Shown: positions 24,377 through 33,181, numbered from the stretch's first letter. The stretch is 64,000 bases of DNA from Nocardiopsis_B sediminis (GCF_042650565.1 NZ_JBHSBH010000004.1:1-64000), one strand, 5' to 3'. A program made the numbers and translations. The notes: generated from the letters alone by a model not told the origin.

Positions 24377-25837
24377 ATGCCCGACGACACCACCGGCCGC
24401 CCCGTCCACGTCCAAGGCGCCGAATACGCCCGCGAGAGCACGGAGTACCTCGACCAGCGCCGGCTGCGCCGCGGCGCAGCCGGGTGGGTCCTGCTCGCCG
24501 GCCTCGGCGTCGCCTACGTCATCTCCGGCGACTTCGCCGGCTGGAACTTCGGGCTCGCCGAGGGCGGCTGGGGCGGGCTGCTCATCGCCACGCTGCTCAT
24601 GGGGGCCATGTACCTGTTCATGGTGCTCGGCCTGGCCGAACTCGCCTCGGCCCTGCCCACCGCGGGAGCGGGCTACGGCTTCGCGCGGCGGGCGCTCGGG
24701 CCGCTCGGCGGGTTCGCCACCGGAACCGCCATCCTGATCGAGTACGCCATCGCCCCGGCCGCGATCGCCGTCTTCATCGGCGGCTACGTCGAGGCGCTCG
24801 GGCTGTTCGGGATCACCAACAGCTGGCCGGTCTACCTCGCCTGCTATGCCGTCTTCGTCGGCATCCACCTGTGGGGCGTGGGGGAGGCGCTGCGGCTGAT
24901 GTTCGCGATCACCGGGGTGGCCGTGGTCGCGCTGGTGGTCTTCGTCGTGGGCATGGTCCCGGGGTTCGACCCCGCCAACCTGTTCGACATCGCCCCCACC
25001 GGCGCCGCCGGCGCCAGCGCGTTCCTGCCCTACGGCTTCGCCGGGGCGCTGGGCGCGTTCGTGTTCGGGATCTGGTTCTTCCTGGCGGTCGAAGGGGTGC
25101 CGCTCGCCGCCGAGGAGGCCCGCGACCCCAAGCGCGACATGCCCCGCGGGATCATCGGCGCCATGGTCGTGCTGCTGGTCACCGCCACCCTCATGCTGGT
25201 GCTCGCACCGGGCGGGGCGGGGGCCGCCCTCATGGCGGAGTCGACCAACCCCCTGCCCGAGGCGCTGCGCAGCGTCCACGGCGACGACACCGTGCTGGCC
25301 GACATCGTCAACTACATCGGCCTGGCCGGCCTGGTGGCCTCCTTCTTCTCCATCATCTACGCCTACTCCCGCCAGCTCTTCGCTCTCTCGCGCGCCGGGT
25401 ACCTGCCGCGGTGGCTGTCGGTCACCGGCAAGCGGCAGACCCCCTACATGGCGCTGATCGTGCCGGGGACCATCGGATTCGTCCTGGCCACCGTCGTGGC
25501 CAATGGCGACCAGCTCATCAACATCGCCGTCTTCGGCGCCACGGTCTCCTACACGCTCATGATGGTGTCGCACATCGTCCTGCGCCGCCGCGAACCCGGC
25601 CTGGCCCGCCCCTACCGCACCCCCGGCGGGGTCGTCACCACCGGTACCGCCCTGGTGCTGGCGCTGTGCGCGGTCGTCGCCACGTTCTTCGTGGACATCG
25701 TCGGCGCGCTGATCACGGCCGGGATCTTCGCCGTCTTCCTCGCCTACTTCTGGTTCTACTCCCGCCACCGCCTGGTGGCCAACGCGCCCGAGGAGGAGTT
25801 CGCGATCCTGGAGCGCGCGGAGTCCGAGCTCAACTGA
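24377..25837 (+). CDS. APC-superfamily permease, ethanolamine permease type
   Basis: 486 residues with about 12 membrane helices. The N-terminal VQGAEYARESTEYLDQRRL and the first-helix block GWVLLAGLGVAYVISGDFAGWNFGLAEGGWGG recall the ethanolamine permease subgroup (TC 2.A.3.5) of amino-acid permeases. FAGALGAFVFGIWFFLAVEGVPLAAEEA is the usual substrate-pathway helix, and an Arg-rich loop (YSRQLFALSRAGYLPRWLS) follows a later helix. It would import the amine used by the divergent gamma-glutamylation operon. The C-terminus ends in a short charged cytoplasmic tail. Substrate assignment rests on family recall and context. Confidence 0.88.
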   Translation: MPDDTTGRPVHVQGAEYARESTEYLDQRRLRRGAAGWVLLAGLGVAYVISGDFAGWNFGLAEGGWGGLLIATLLMGAMYLFMVLGLAELASALPTAGAGYGFARRALGPLGGFATGTAILIEYAIAPAAIAVFIGGYVEALGLFGITNSWPVYLACYAVFVGIHLWGVGEALRLMFAITGVAVVALVVFVVGMVPGFDPANLFDIAPTGAAGASAFLPYGFAGALGAFVFGIWFFLAVEGVPLAAEEARDPKRDMPRGIIGAMVVLLVTATLMLVLAPGGAGAALMAESTNPLPEALRSVHGDDTVLADIVNYIGLAGLVASFFSIIYAYSRQLFALSRAGYLPRWLSVTGKRQTPYMALIVPGTIGFVLATVVANGDQLINIAVFGATVSYTLMMVSHIVLRRREPGLARPYRTPGGVVTTGTALVLALCAVVATFFVDIVGALITAGIFAVFLAYFWFYSRHRLVANAPEEEFAILERAESELN

Positions 25838-25901
25838 GCAGGCCGCCTACTGTTAGGAGTGTGCGGGGCCCGATCAGCGGGCGCCCGATGCAGGGGGCGA
25901 C

Positions 25902-26681
25902 GTGCAGCAGACAGAGGACGGTGTGGGCGTGTCCGAGGGGCGGGCCGGATCGGGCGCGGAGTCCGATGAGCCGGTGGCCGACGCCGTCTTCCGCCCGGTG
26001 CGGGCGGGCAACGCGTTCGAGGAGACGGTCGAGCGGCTGCTCGCCGCCATCAAGCTCGGTGTCGTGGCGCGCGGGGAGCGCTTCCCCGCTGAGCGCGACC
26101 TCGCGGTGCGGCTCGGGGTCAGCCGCATCACCCTGCGCGAGGCCATCCGCGCGCTCCAGGAGTCCGGCTACGTCGAGTCGCGCCGGGGCCGCTTCGGCGG
26201 CACCTTCGTCACCTACATCCCCCCGCGCCCCAGCCGCGACGAAGTCCGCCGCCAGCTGCGCGCCATGGGCGGCGAACTGGAGGACCTGTTCACCTTCCGC
26301 CAGGTGCTGGAGGTCGGCGCCGCGGTCCGGCTGGCGGCGGCCGGCCTCACCCCCGGCCAGGAGCAGACCCTGCTCGCCCGCCTGGCCGAGGCCGACGACG
26401 CCACCATCGACGACTACCGCCGCCGCGACACGGCGTTCCACCTCACCATCGCCGAGCTCACCGGCTCCGCCTCCCTCACGGCGGCCCTGGCCGAGACCCG
26501 GATGAAGCTCAACGAACTCCTCGACGCGATGCCCATGCTCGCCAAGAACCTGGAGCACAGCCGCGTGCAGCACATCGCGATCGTCGACGCCATCCGCGAC
26601 CGCGACCCCGAGGCCGCCCGCACGGCTGTCACCGAGCACGTCGACGGCACCACGGCCCTCCTGCGCGCCTTCCTCGGCTGA
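25902..26681 (+). CDS. FadR-subfamily GntR transcriptional regulator
   Basis: 259 residues from GTG 25902 (GGGGG upstream). The winged helix covers residues ~35-105: LGVVARGERFPAERDLAVRLGVSRITLREAIRALQESGYVESRRGRFGGTFV spans the domain. An FCD-type all-helical effector domain follows, with candidate metal ligands in DTAFHLTIAEL and HSRVQHIAIVDAI (His residues) as in FadR-type regulators. It lies 65 bases after the permease, and it likely represses or activates the divergent gamma-glutamyl-amine operon. A matching inverted repeat is seen at 24145-24155. Confidence 0.9.
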   Translation: MQQTEDGVGVSEGRAGSGAESDEPVADAVFRPVRAGNAFEETVERLLAAIKLGVVARGERFPAERDLAVRLGVSRITLREAIRALQESGYVESRRGRFGGTFVTYIPPRPSRDEVRRQLRAMGGELEDLFTFRQVLEVGAAVRLAAAGLTPGQEQTLLARLAEADDATIDDYRRRDTAFHLTIAELTGSASLTAALAETRMKLNELLDAMPMLAKNLEHSRVQHIAIVDAIRDRDPEAARTAVTEHVDGTTALLRAFLG

Positions 26682-26728
26682 GATTCACGGAGGGCCCCGC
26701 CGGGCCACGACGCGGGCCCGGCGGTCCG

Positions 26729-28327
26729 TCATCCCCTCGGGAGGAACAGGCCCGTGAGGTCGTCGAAGAAGCGGCCGACCGGGCTGCGCGGCTCCTCGGG
26801 GGCGTCGCCCTCGCCGGGCGGCGCCTCCTCCGGTGGCGACGGCGCGGCCGGAGGCTCGGGGGAGGGGCTGGGGGAGGCCGTGGGCTCGGGGGCGGGGTCG
26901 GCCGGGGCCGTGTCCGCCGGGGGGATCGCGGGCGCGTGCTCCTCGCCGTTGTCGGCGGGGGGCACCGTCTCGGCCGCTTCGGCCGCCGCCTCACCCGGAA
27001 CGCGCGACGCGCCGGGCTCGTGTGAGGGGTGGGGGGCGTGGGCGGGGTCGGAGATCGTGGAGTCGCCGTCGTCGCCCGCGATCGGGAAGGGCAGGACGCT
27101 GCCGGGCATGCCGGGATCGACCGTCTCGCCGCCCCCTTGGCCCAGCAGCGCCATGGCGCCCCACGTGGCGGCCAGGATGACCGCGCCGATCAGCCCGGCG
27201 CCCGCCGGCCCCAGCCGCCGGGGCGGGTCGTCGTCATCGGGCCCGGCGTGCGGCGAACCGAGTTCGGCGATCTGCTCGGGCGGGCCTGCGGCGACGTCGC
27301 GGGTGGTGATGCGGTCGGCGGGCAACGCCCGCCGGCTCCCGGCAGGTATGGCGGCCGTGGCCCGGGAGTCGCTGTCGAGTGCGGTCATGTCCTCGTCGGT
27401 ATCGTCGTCGGTCCGCGTTCCGTCCTCGTGCCCGGATCCGCAGTTGCCCGCGGTTCCGCTCGCGGCTCTGGACCCGGCCTCGGCGGCGACCGGTGCGGGC
27501 CGGGCCGTTCCGGCCGGCTGTGCGCCGGCCACCGGTGCGGGCCGGTCGCGGTGCAGCGGGTAGCCGTCGGCGTCGAGGGGGGCCAGCGCGGTCGCCGCCG
27601 CCCGGCGCTCGGGGCCGCCCAGCGGGCTCGCGCAGTCGCGCAGGACGACGGAGCGCAGCGTGGCGGGCGGGCCGGGCGGGTCGAGCGCGGCGAGGAACGC
27701 GCGCACGGTGCGCTCCGCGCCGACGTCCCCGCCGGCGCCCTCCTCGGTGCTCCCGGCGCCTTCGGTGTTCTCGCCGGGCGCGGCGGCCGGCGGTGCGGGC
27801 AGCGCGGACAGGGTCTCGGCCGCGCGGGCGATCGCCGACGCGCAGAGCTCCCGTGCCGTCTCCTCGGCCAGGCCGAGCAGCCGGGCGATGTCCCCGGGCG
27901 CCAGCCCGTGGCGCAGGCGCAGCTCCAGGAGCTCGCGGTGGCTGGGCGGCAGCCGCCGCGCCAGCTCGACGGCGGGCTTCTCGCTGTCGGCCGTGGCCAG
28001 GTCGGCGTAGGGCGAGCGCGGGCTGAACCCGCGCAGCCGCGCCGCGGCGCGGGCCAGCGCGAACAGCCACGGCCGCAGTTCGCCCGGCCCGTCGTCGCCC
28101 AGTTCGGGCGCGACGTGCGCGGCGGCGAGCAGCGCGTGGCGCACGGCCGCGCCGGCCCGATCGGGCTCCTCGCCCTGGTCGGGCCCCAGCAGGGTCCAGC
28201 AGTAGCGGTACAGGTCCGGGGCGAAGGCGTCGTAGCAGCGGCGGTGGCCGCTGCCGGTGCGCAGCAGCGCCAAGACCTCCGCCCCGGTGTCGGCATGGTG
28301 ACGCCCGATATCGGCGTGCGTTGTCAC
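26729..28327 (-). CDS. Sigma-70-like protein with C-terminal membrane anchor and Pro-rich extracellular tail
   Basis: 532 residues from GTG 28327 (GGGAGG upstream). Residues ~20-110 resemble a degenerate sigma region 2 (CYDAFAPDLYRYCWTLLG and GELRPWLFALARAAARLRG). Residues ~120-175 are a clear region-4 helix-turn-helix (LPPSHRELLELRLRHGLAPGDIARLLGLAEETARELCASAIARAAETL). A low-complexity linker follows, then one membrane helix (AGLIGAVILAATWGAMALLG, ~residue 390) and a ~130-residue acidic, Pro-rich tail predicted outside. A DNA-binding head tethered to the membrane suggests an envelope-sensing regulator or a sigma factor released by proteolysis. No separate anti-sigma gene is adjacent. Confidence 0.75.
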   Translation of the reverse strand: MTTHADIGRHHADTGAEVLALLRTGSGHRRCYDAFAPDLYRYCWTLLGPDQGEEPDRAGAAVRHALLAAAHVAPELGDDGPGELRPWLFALARAAARLRGFSPRSPYADLATADSEKPAVELARRLPPSHRELLELRLRHGLAPGDIARLLGLAEETARELCASAIARAAETLSALPAPPAAAPGENTEGAGSTEEGAGGDVGAERTVRAFLAALDPPGPPATLRSVVLRDCASPLGGPERRAAATALAPLDADGYPLHRDRPAPVAGAQPAGTARPAPVAAEAGSRAASGTAGNCGSGHEDGTRTDDDTDEDMTALDSDSRATAAIPAGSRRALPADRITTRDVAAGPPEQIAELGSPHAGPDDDDPPRRLGPAGAGLIGAVILAATWGAMALLGQGGGETVDPGMPGSVLPFPIAGDDGDSTISDPAHAPHPSHEPGASRVPGEAAAEAAETVPPADNGEEHAPAIPPADTAPADPAPEPTASPSPSPEPPAAPSPPEEAPPGEGDAPEEPRSPVGRFFDDLTGLFLPRG

Positions 28328-28490
28328 GTCCCCTCCCAAAAGCGCGACACGCGTACTCCGGCGGGCACCGCAAGCGTGGTGATAAGCCGGAGTTGTCCGG
28401 ATCACGCTAGCGATCTCCAGGGGTCGGCACCTGGGATGCGGTTGAGCTGTGGCCGGAGGGTAAGAATTATGTCACCTCCCGAGGGCCAGG

Positions 28491-29489
28491 TCATTCGCCT
28501 CCGCGAGACGGCGAGCCGATTTCCACCATCCGCTCCACCGAACGGCGCGCTTTCGACGCGGTGGCCGCGTCGACCGTGATCTCGGTGGTGCCCGCGCGCA
28601 GCGCGCCCAGCAGCTTCTCCGCCGTGATCATCTTCATGTAGTGGCACTCGGCGCGCGGGTTGACCGGCTCGAAGACGGTCGTGGAGTTGGCCGCGCGCAG
28701 CTGGTGCAGCATGCCCGTCTCGGTGGCGATGAGGACCTTGCCGGCCGTGGTGCTCTCGGCCGCCGACAGCATCCCGCCCGTGGACAGCACCTTGACGCGC
28801 TCCTGGGGCACGGCGCCCGACCCCACCAGGTACAGCGCCGAGGTGGCGCAGCCGCACTCGGGGTGGACGTAGAGCTCGGCGCCGGGCTCGGCGGCGACCC
28901 GCTCGCGCAGCGTGGCGCCGTCGATGCCGGCGTGCACGTGGCACTCGCCCATCCACACGTGGATGTTGTCGCGCCCGGTCACCCGCTTGACGTGCGCGCC
29001 CAGGAACTGGTCGGGCAGGAAGAGGATCTCGCGGTCCTCGGGGATGGACCGGATGACATCGGCGGCGTTGGAGGAGGTGCAGCAGATGTCGGTCTCGGCC
29101 TTCACCGCCGCGGTCGTGTTGACGTAGGCGACGACGACCGCATCGGGGTGCTCGGCCCGCCAGGCCCGCACGTCGTCGGCGGTGATGGTGTCGGCGAGGG
29201 AGCAGCCGGCCTCCGGCTCGGGGAGCAGCACGGTCTTCTCGGGGGAGAGGATCTTGGCGGTCTCGGCCATGAAGTGCACGCCGCAGAAGACGATGGTGCT
29301 CGCCTCCACGCTCGCCGCCAGCCGCGACAGCGCCAGGGAGTCGCCGGTGTGGTCGGCGACGTCCTGGATCTCGGGCCGCTGGTAGTTGTGCGCGAGGATG
29401 ACGGCGTCGCGCTCCCGGGCCAGGCGGCGGACCTCGGCGGCCCACTCGTGTCTGGTCATGGTGTCCGCCGGGGCGGTGACCGGTGCCAT
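28491..29489 (-). CDS. nadA: Quinolinate synthase A
   Basis: 332 residues. ILAHNYQRPEIQDVADHTGDSLALSR (dihydroxyacetone-phosphate/iminoaspartate site), VFCGVHFMAETAKIL, PEAGCSLAD, GECHVHAGI, HPECGCA and AECHYMKMIT. The three conserved cysteines that hold the oxygen-sensitive [4Fe-4S] cluster can be placed in the CGVHFM, PECGC and AECHYM segments. It condenses iminoaspartate with dihydroxyacetone phosphate to quinolinate in de novo NAD synthesis. nadB and nadC are not adjacent. The divergent gene is the NAD regulator nrtR, with a palindrome between them. Confidence 0.95.
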   Translation of the reverse strand: MAPVTAPADTMTRHEWAAEVRRLARERDAVILAHNYQRPEIQDVADHTGDSLALSRLAASVEASTIVFCGVHFMAETAKILSPEKTVLLPEPEAGCSLADTITADDVRAWRAEHPDAVVVAYVNTTAAVKAETDICCTSSNAADVIRSIPEDREILFLPDQFLGAHVKRVTGRDNIHVWMGECHVHAGIDGATLRERVAAEPGAELYVHPECGCATSALYLVGSGAVPQERVKVLSTGGMLSAAESTTAGKVLIATETGMLHQLRAANSTTVFEPVNPRAECHYMKMITAEKLLGALRAGTTEITVDAATASKARRSVERMVEIGSPSRGGE

Positions 29490-29567
29490 GTGGTGTTTCC
29501 TTCGGCCGTGGCGCCGCCCGGTGGAGCCGTGCGGCGGCCTCCTGGCTGTGGGCGATCCCCCACTGCC

Positions 29568-29592
29568 AGTTAATGCCTTTCAGGCAAAAACT
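29568..29592. promoter_or_regulatory. Predicted NrtR operator
   Basis: An inverted repeat with arms AGTT..TGCCT and AGGCA..AACT centred on 29580 (TGCCT-TTC-AGGCA core) lies between divergent nadA (start 29489) and nrtR (start 29617). It overlaps the AT-rich part of the intergenic region, where both promoters should be. The partner regulator identity supports it. Confidence 0.7.
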
Positions 29593-29616
29593 CCACGCAG
29601 CCTAACATGGTGACTC

Positions 29617-30405
29617 ATGGGAGGGACAGGGGCGGACATCGACGGCATTGACGGCATCAGCGACGGCGGCGGCACCCCCGTCGGCCACGCCACCGGCGCG
29701 GCCGACGGCCCGGCGGAGCCGCGGCTCGCCGCCATGGCCGCCCACGAGGTCCTGGCCGTGGTCCTCCAGATCCGCGACGACCGCCTGAGCGTGCTGCTGT
29801 GGCGCCGGGCCCGGCCGCCCTTCGAGGGCCGCTGGGTGCTGCCCGGCGGCCGGCTGGGCGACCTCGAAGGCCTCGGCGAATCCGTGCGGCGCCAGCTCGC
29901 GCAGAAGGTCGATGTGCGTGATCTCACCCACCTGGAGCAGCTCGAGACCCGCGGCGAACCCGACCGCCACCCCTACGGCCGCATGCTGGCCACCGCCTAC
30001 CTGGGGCTGGTCCCCGCCGGCATCGACCCCGTCATCCCGTGCGACACGAGCTGGCACCCCGCATCCGACCTGCCGCCCATGGGCTTCGACCACGCCGCCA
30101 TGGTCCACTCCGGGCGCCGGCGGCTGCGCGCCAAGCTGTCCTACACCAACGTCGGCTTCGCGCTCGCCCCGCCGGAGTTCACCATGTCGCAGCTGTCGCG
30201 CTACTACCGCGCCGCGCTCGGCCACGACGTCGCCGCCACCAACCTGCGCCGGGTGCTCCTGCGCCGCGGCCAGATCGAGGAGACCGGCCGGTCCGTCCCC
30301 TCGGGGCGTTCCGGCGGCCGCCCCGCCGCGGTGTTCCGGTTCCGCACCCGCCGGCTGGAGATCACCGACGCCTTCGCGGTGCTGCGCCCGCCGCCCGAGG
30401 ACTGA
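29617..30405 (+). CDS. nrtR: Nudix-related transcriptional regulator NrtR
   Basis: 262 residues. An N-terminal low-complexity Gly/Asp stretch (~35 residues) precedes a Nudix-fold domain (VLAVVLQIRDDRLSVLLWRRARPPFEGRWVLPGGRLG). Its Nudix box is degenerate (GESVRRQLAQKVDV in place of RELxEExG), as is usual for NrtR, which binds ADP-ribose without hydrolysis. The C-terminal winged helix (FTMSQLSRYYRAALGHDVAATNLRRVLLRRGQIEE...SGGRPAAVFRF) binds DNA. It represses NAD biosynthesis genes and is released by ADP-ribose; here the clear target is divergent nadA. Confidence 0.9.
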   Translation: MGGTGADIDGIDGISDGGGTPVGHATGAADGPAEPRLAAMAAHEVLAVVLQIRDDRLSVLLWRRARPPFEGRWVLPGGRLGDLEGLGESVRRQLAQKVDVRDLTHLEQLETRGEPDRHPYGRMLATAYLGLVPAGIDPVIPCDTSWHPASDLPPMGFDHAAMVHSGRRRLRAKLSYTNVGFALAPPEFTMSQLSRYYRAALGHDVAATNLRRVLLRRGQIEETGRSVPSGRSGGRPAAVFRFRTRRLEITDAFAVLRPPPED

Positions 30406-30471
30406 TCGCCGGTGGGAAGGGGTGGCGAGCCGCGCCGATCATGGCGGCCCCGCCGTGTTAGCGTCCCTTTC

Positions 30472-31128
30472 GTGACGATTCGCAGTGTGGTGTTCGACGT
30501 CGGCGAGACCCTGATCGACGAAACGCGCATCTTCGGGCGCTGGGCCGACCGCCTCGGCGTCCCGCGGCTGGCCTTCTTCGGCCTGCTGGGGGCCGTCCTG
30601 GCCGAAGGCCGCCCCCTCATCGACGCCTTCCGCCTGGTCAAGCCGGACTTCCGGCTCGACATCGAGACCGCAGCCTGGCTCGCCGCCGAACCCGAGTCGC
30701 TGCGGGAGTCGTTCGACGCAGACGACCTCTACCCCGACGTCCGCGGCTCCCTGGGCGAACTGCGCGCCCTGGGCCTGGGCGTCGTCATCGCCGGCAACCA
30801 GCCCTCCTCCGCCGGCCCCGCTCTGCGCGCCATGGACCTGCCCGCCGACCAGATCCACGTCTCCGACGACTGGGGCGTCTCCAAGCCCGACCCGGCGTTC
30901 TTCGACCGGGTGCTGGAGGTCACCGGGCACGCGCCCGGCGAGATCCTCTACGTCGGCGACCGCCTCGACAACGACGTCCTGCCCGCCAAGGAGGCGGGGA
31001 TGTCCGCCGCTCTGGTGCGGCGGGGGATGCTCGGCTACCTGCACAGCGGGCGGCCCGACGCCAAGCGCGCCGATGTGGTGCTCGATGGACTCTCACCGCT
31101 GGCCGGCTGGGTCGCCGCGCGCGCCTGA
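30472..31128 (+). CDS. HAD-family hydrolase
   Basis: 218 residues from GTG 30472; no strong ribosome-binding site is visible. Motif I VVFDVGETLIDE (the second Asp is replaced by Glu, DxG-E rather than DxD), motif II IAGNQPSS, motif III Lys in WGVSKPDPAFF, and motif IV YVGDRLDNDV. The cap between motifs I and II is helical (C1 type). Likely a small-molecule phosphatase or haloacid-dehalogenase-like enzyme; the DxGxT motif occurs in many actinobacterial HAD proteins. It lies 66 bases after nrtR on the same strand and may share its transcript. Confidence 0.88.
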   Translation: MTIRSVVFDVGETLIDETRIFGRWADRLGVPRLAFFGLLGAVLAEGRPLIDAFRLVKPDFRLDIETAAWLAAEPESLRESFDADDLYPDVRGSLGELRALGLGVVIAGNQPSSAGPALRAMDLPADQIHVSDDWGVSKPDPAFFDRVLEVTGHAPGEILYVGDRLDNDVLPAKEAGMSAALVRRGMLGYLHSGRPDAKRADVVLDGLSPLAGWVAARA

Positions 31129-31144
31129 GCCGTGCGCCGCCGGA

Positions 31145-31174
31145 CGGGCGGCCGGGCACCCGCCCGGCCGCCCG
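31145..31174 (+). terminator. Strong hairpin terminator after the HAD gene
   Basis: CGGGCGGCCGGGC (31145-31157) pairs perfectly with GCCCGGCCGCCCG (31162-31174) around a four-base loop, 16 bases after the HAD stop codon. No U-tract. Confidence 0.7.
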
Positions 31175-31308
31175 GACACCTTTGGGGTGATGTCGGGTAA
31201 ATTCCTGGTTTGCCAACCTGAAAACAAGGGAAAAAGCGACCCCATGACCGACCGCCGGAGAGACCGGACCCGCCGCAGCACGCCCGGAAGAAGGACACGA
31301 CCAGCAAC

Positions 31309-32460
31309 ATGATCACCTTCGAGGGTGTCAGCAAGCACTACCCCGACGGCACCGTCGCCGTCGACCACCTGGATCTGGAGATCCCCACCGGGCGCACCAC
31401 GGTCCTGGTCGGCTCCTCGGGCAGCGGGAAGACCACCGCCCTGCGCATGATCAACCGCATGGTGGAACCCACCGGCGGCACCATCTCCATCGACGGCGAG
31501 GACATCCGCGGCAAGGACCCCGCCACCCTGCGCCGCTCCATCGGCTACGTCATCCAGCAGGCCGGCCTGTTCCCGCACCGCACCATCGTCGACAACATCG
31601 CGACGGTCCCGCTGCTGCTGGGCACCCCCAAGGCCCAGGCCCGGGCCCGCGCCCGCGAGCTGATGGAGCTGGTCGGGCTGGAGCCCGCCCAGGAGAAGCG
31701 CTACCCCCACCAGCTCTCCGGCGGACAGCAGCAGCGCGTGGGGGTCGCCCGCGCGCTCGCCGCCGACCCGCCCATCCTGCTCATGGACGAGCCCTTCAGC
31801 GCGGTCGACCCCCTGGTGCGCACGAGCCTCCAGGACGAACTGCTCCGGCTCCAGCAGGAGCTGCACAAGACCATCGTCTTCGTCACCCACGACATCGACG
31901 AGGCCGTCAGGCTCGGCGACGCCATCGCGGTGTTCCGCACCGGCGGCCGGCTCGCCCAGCTCGCGCCCCCCGAGAAGCTGCTCGCCGAGCCCGCCGACGC
32001 CTTCGTCGAGGACTTCATCGGCTACGACCGCGGGGTGCGGCGGCTGTCCTTCTTCCCCGCCCGCGACCTGTCCCTGCGCAGCGACATCATCGTCACCGAC
32101 ACCGCGACCGCCGCCGAGGCCGGGGACGTCGCCGCCGCCACCGGCGAGCCCTGGCTGCTGGTCACCGATACCGGCCGGCTCCCGCTGGGCTGGATCGCCG
32201 CCGAGCACCTCGCGAGCCTCGACCCGGGCAGCGCCCTGTCCGGCGTCGACCTCATCGGCTACGGCCACATCTTCACCGTCCCCACCGACTCGCTGCGCGC
32301 CGCGCTCGACGCCGCCGTCCTCTCACCGGCCGGGCGCGCGGTCGGGGTCGGGGCCGACGGCACCGTCATCGGCGTCGTCTCCCAGGCCGACCTCGGCGCG
32401 GCCATCTGGTCGGTGGGCGAGGCCGACGGCCACCCCGCCGCGGTGGGCGACAATGGCTGA
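31309..32460 (+). CDS. opuCA: Osmolyte (glycine betaine/choline-type) ABC transporter ATP-binding protein
   Basis: 383 residues. Walker A VGSSGSGKTT, Q-loop VIQQAGLFPH, signature LSGGQQQRVGVARALA, Walker B ILLMDEPFSAVDP, and switch His in FVTHDIDEAV. The sequence after ~residue 250 holds a CBS-like pair (DTGRLPLGWIA, ADGTVIGVVSQADL), as in OpuCA/ProV proteins, where it senses ionic strength or c-di-AMP. It is the first gene of a four-gene operon with two permeases and a lipoprotein, joined by 4-8 base overlaps. Confidence 0.93.
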   Translation: MITFEGVSKHYPDGTVAVDHLDLEIPTGRTTVLVGSSGSGKTTALRMINRMVEPTGGTISIDGEDIRGKDPATLRRSIGYVIQQAGLFPHRTIVDNIATVPLLLGTPKAQARARARELMELVGLEPAQEKRYPHQLSGGQQQRVGVARALAADPPILLMDEPFSAVDPLVRTSLQDELLRLQQELHKTIVFVTHDIDEAVRLGDAIAVFRTGGRLAQLAPPEKLLAEPADAFVEDFIGYDRGVRRLSFFPARDLSLRSDIIVTDTATAAEAGDVAAATGEPWLLVTDTGRLPLGWIAAEHLASLDPGSALSGVDLIGYGHIFTVPTDSLRAALDAAVLSPAGRAVGVGADGTVIGVVSQADLGAAIWSVGEADGHPAAVGDNG

Positions 32461-33181
32461 CCCCGGAGGCGTGGCCGAGGTCTGGAACTGGACGGTGTCC
32501 AACCTCGACGACCCGATCGGCCCCCGCCTGCTCGAACACGTCCAGCTGTCGGTCGTGCCCGTCGTGCTGGGGCTGGCCCTGGCGCTGCCGCTGGGCGTGT
32601 TCGCCGCGCGCTGGCCCCGCGTCTACCCGTCGTTGCTGACCGGCGTCAATGTCCTCTACGCGGTGCCCTCGCTCGCCCTGTTCTTCCTGCTGCTGCCCTA
32701 CACCGGGTTCAGCCCCTTGACCGCGATCGTCCCCCTGGCCCTGTACACGCTGGCGATCCTGGTGCCCAACGTCGTCGACGGGCTGCGCCAGGTCCCCGAC
32801 CACGTCCGCCAGGCCGCTGTGGCCATGGGCTTCAGCCCGCTGCGCCGGCTGGTGCGGGTGGAGCTGCCGGTGGCCCTCCCGGTCATCATCGCGGGCCTGC
32901 GGGTGGCCACCGTCGCGACCATCAGCATGGTCAGCGTGGCCTCGCTGGTGGGCCTGGGCGGCCTGGGCCAGATCATCCTGACCGACGGTTTCCGCCGCAA
33001 CTTCGCGGCCCCCGTGATCGTCGGCGTCGTGCTGTCGGTGGCGCTCGCCTTCGTCGCCGACGCCCTGCTCGTCCTGCTCCAGCGGTGGCTCACCCCCTGG
33101 ACCCGCGGGCGCGGGGCGGCGGCGACCGCGGCGGCGCGCACCGGTGCCGCGGCAGGTGCGAAGAAGGGGGCGCCCGCATGA
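32453..33181 (+). CDS. opuCB: Osmolyte ABC transporter permease
   Basis: 242 residues with 5-6 membrane helices. The EAA-type cytoplasmic loop is VRQAAVAMGFSPLRRLVRVELPVALPVIIAGLR, and SLVGLGGLGQIILTDGF follows, as in OpuCB/OpuCD permeases of betaine/carnitine/choline transporters. The C-terminal ~30 residues are Ala/Arg/Lys-rich. The ATG lies inside the last codons of the ATPase gene (8-base overlap). Confidence 0.92.
   Translation: MADPGGVAEVWNWTVSNLDDPIGPRLLEHVQLSVVPVVLGLALALPLGVFAARWPRVYPSLLTGVNVLYAVPSLALFFLLLPYTGFSPLTAIVPLALYTLAILVPNVVDGLRQVPDHVRQAAVAMGFSPLRRLVRVELPVALPVIIAGLRVATVATISMVSVASLVGLGGLGQIILTDGFRRNFAAPVIVGVVLSVALAFVADALLVLLQRWLTPWTRGRGAAATAAARTGAAAGAKKGAPA

Noticed and set aside
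27029..28579. Long plus-strand frame antisense to the sigma-like gene
   Set aside because: Gly/Arg/Ala-rich shadow; the minus frame has a good ribosome-binding site, a helix-turn-helix and a membrane helix.
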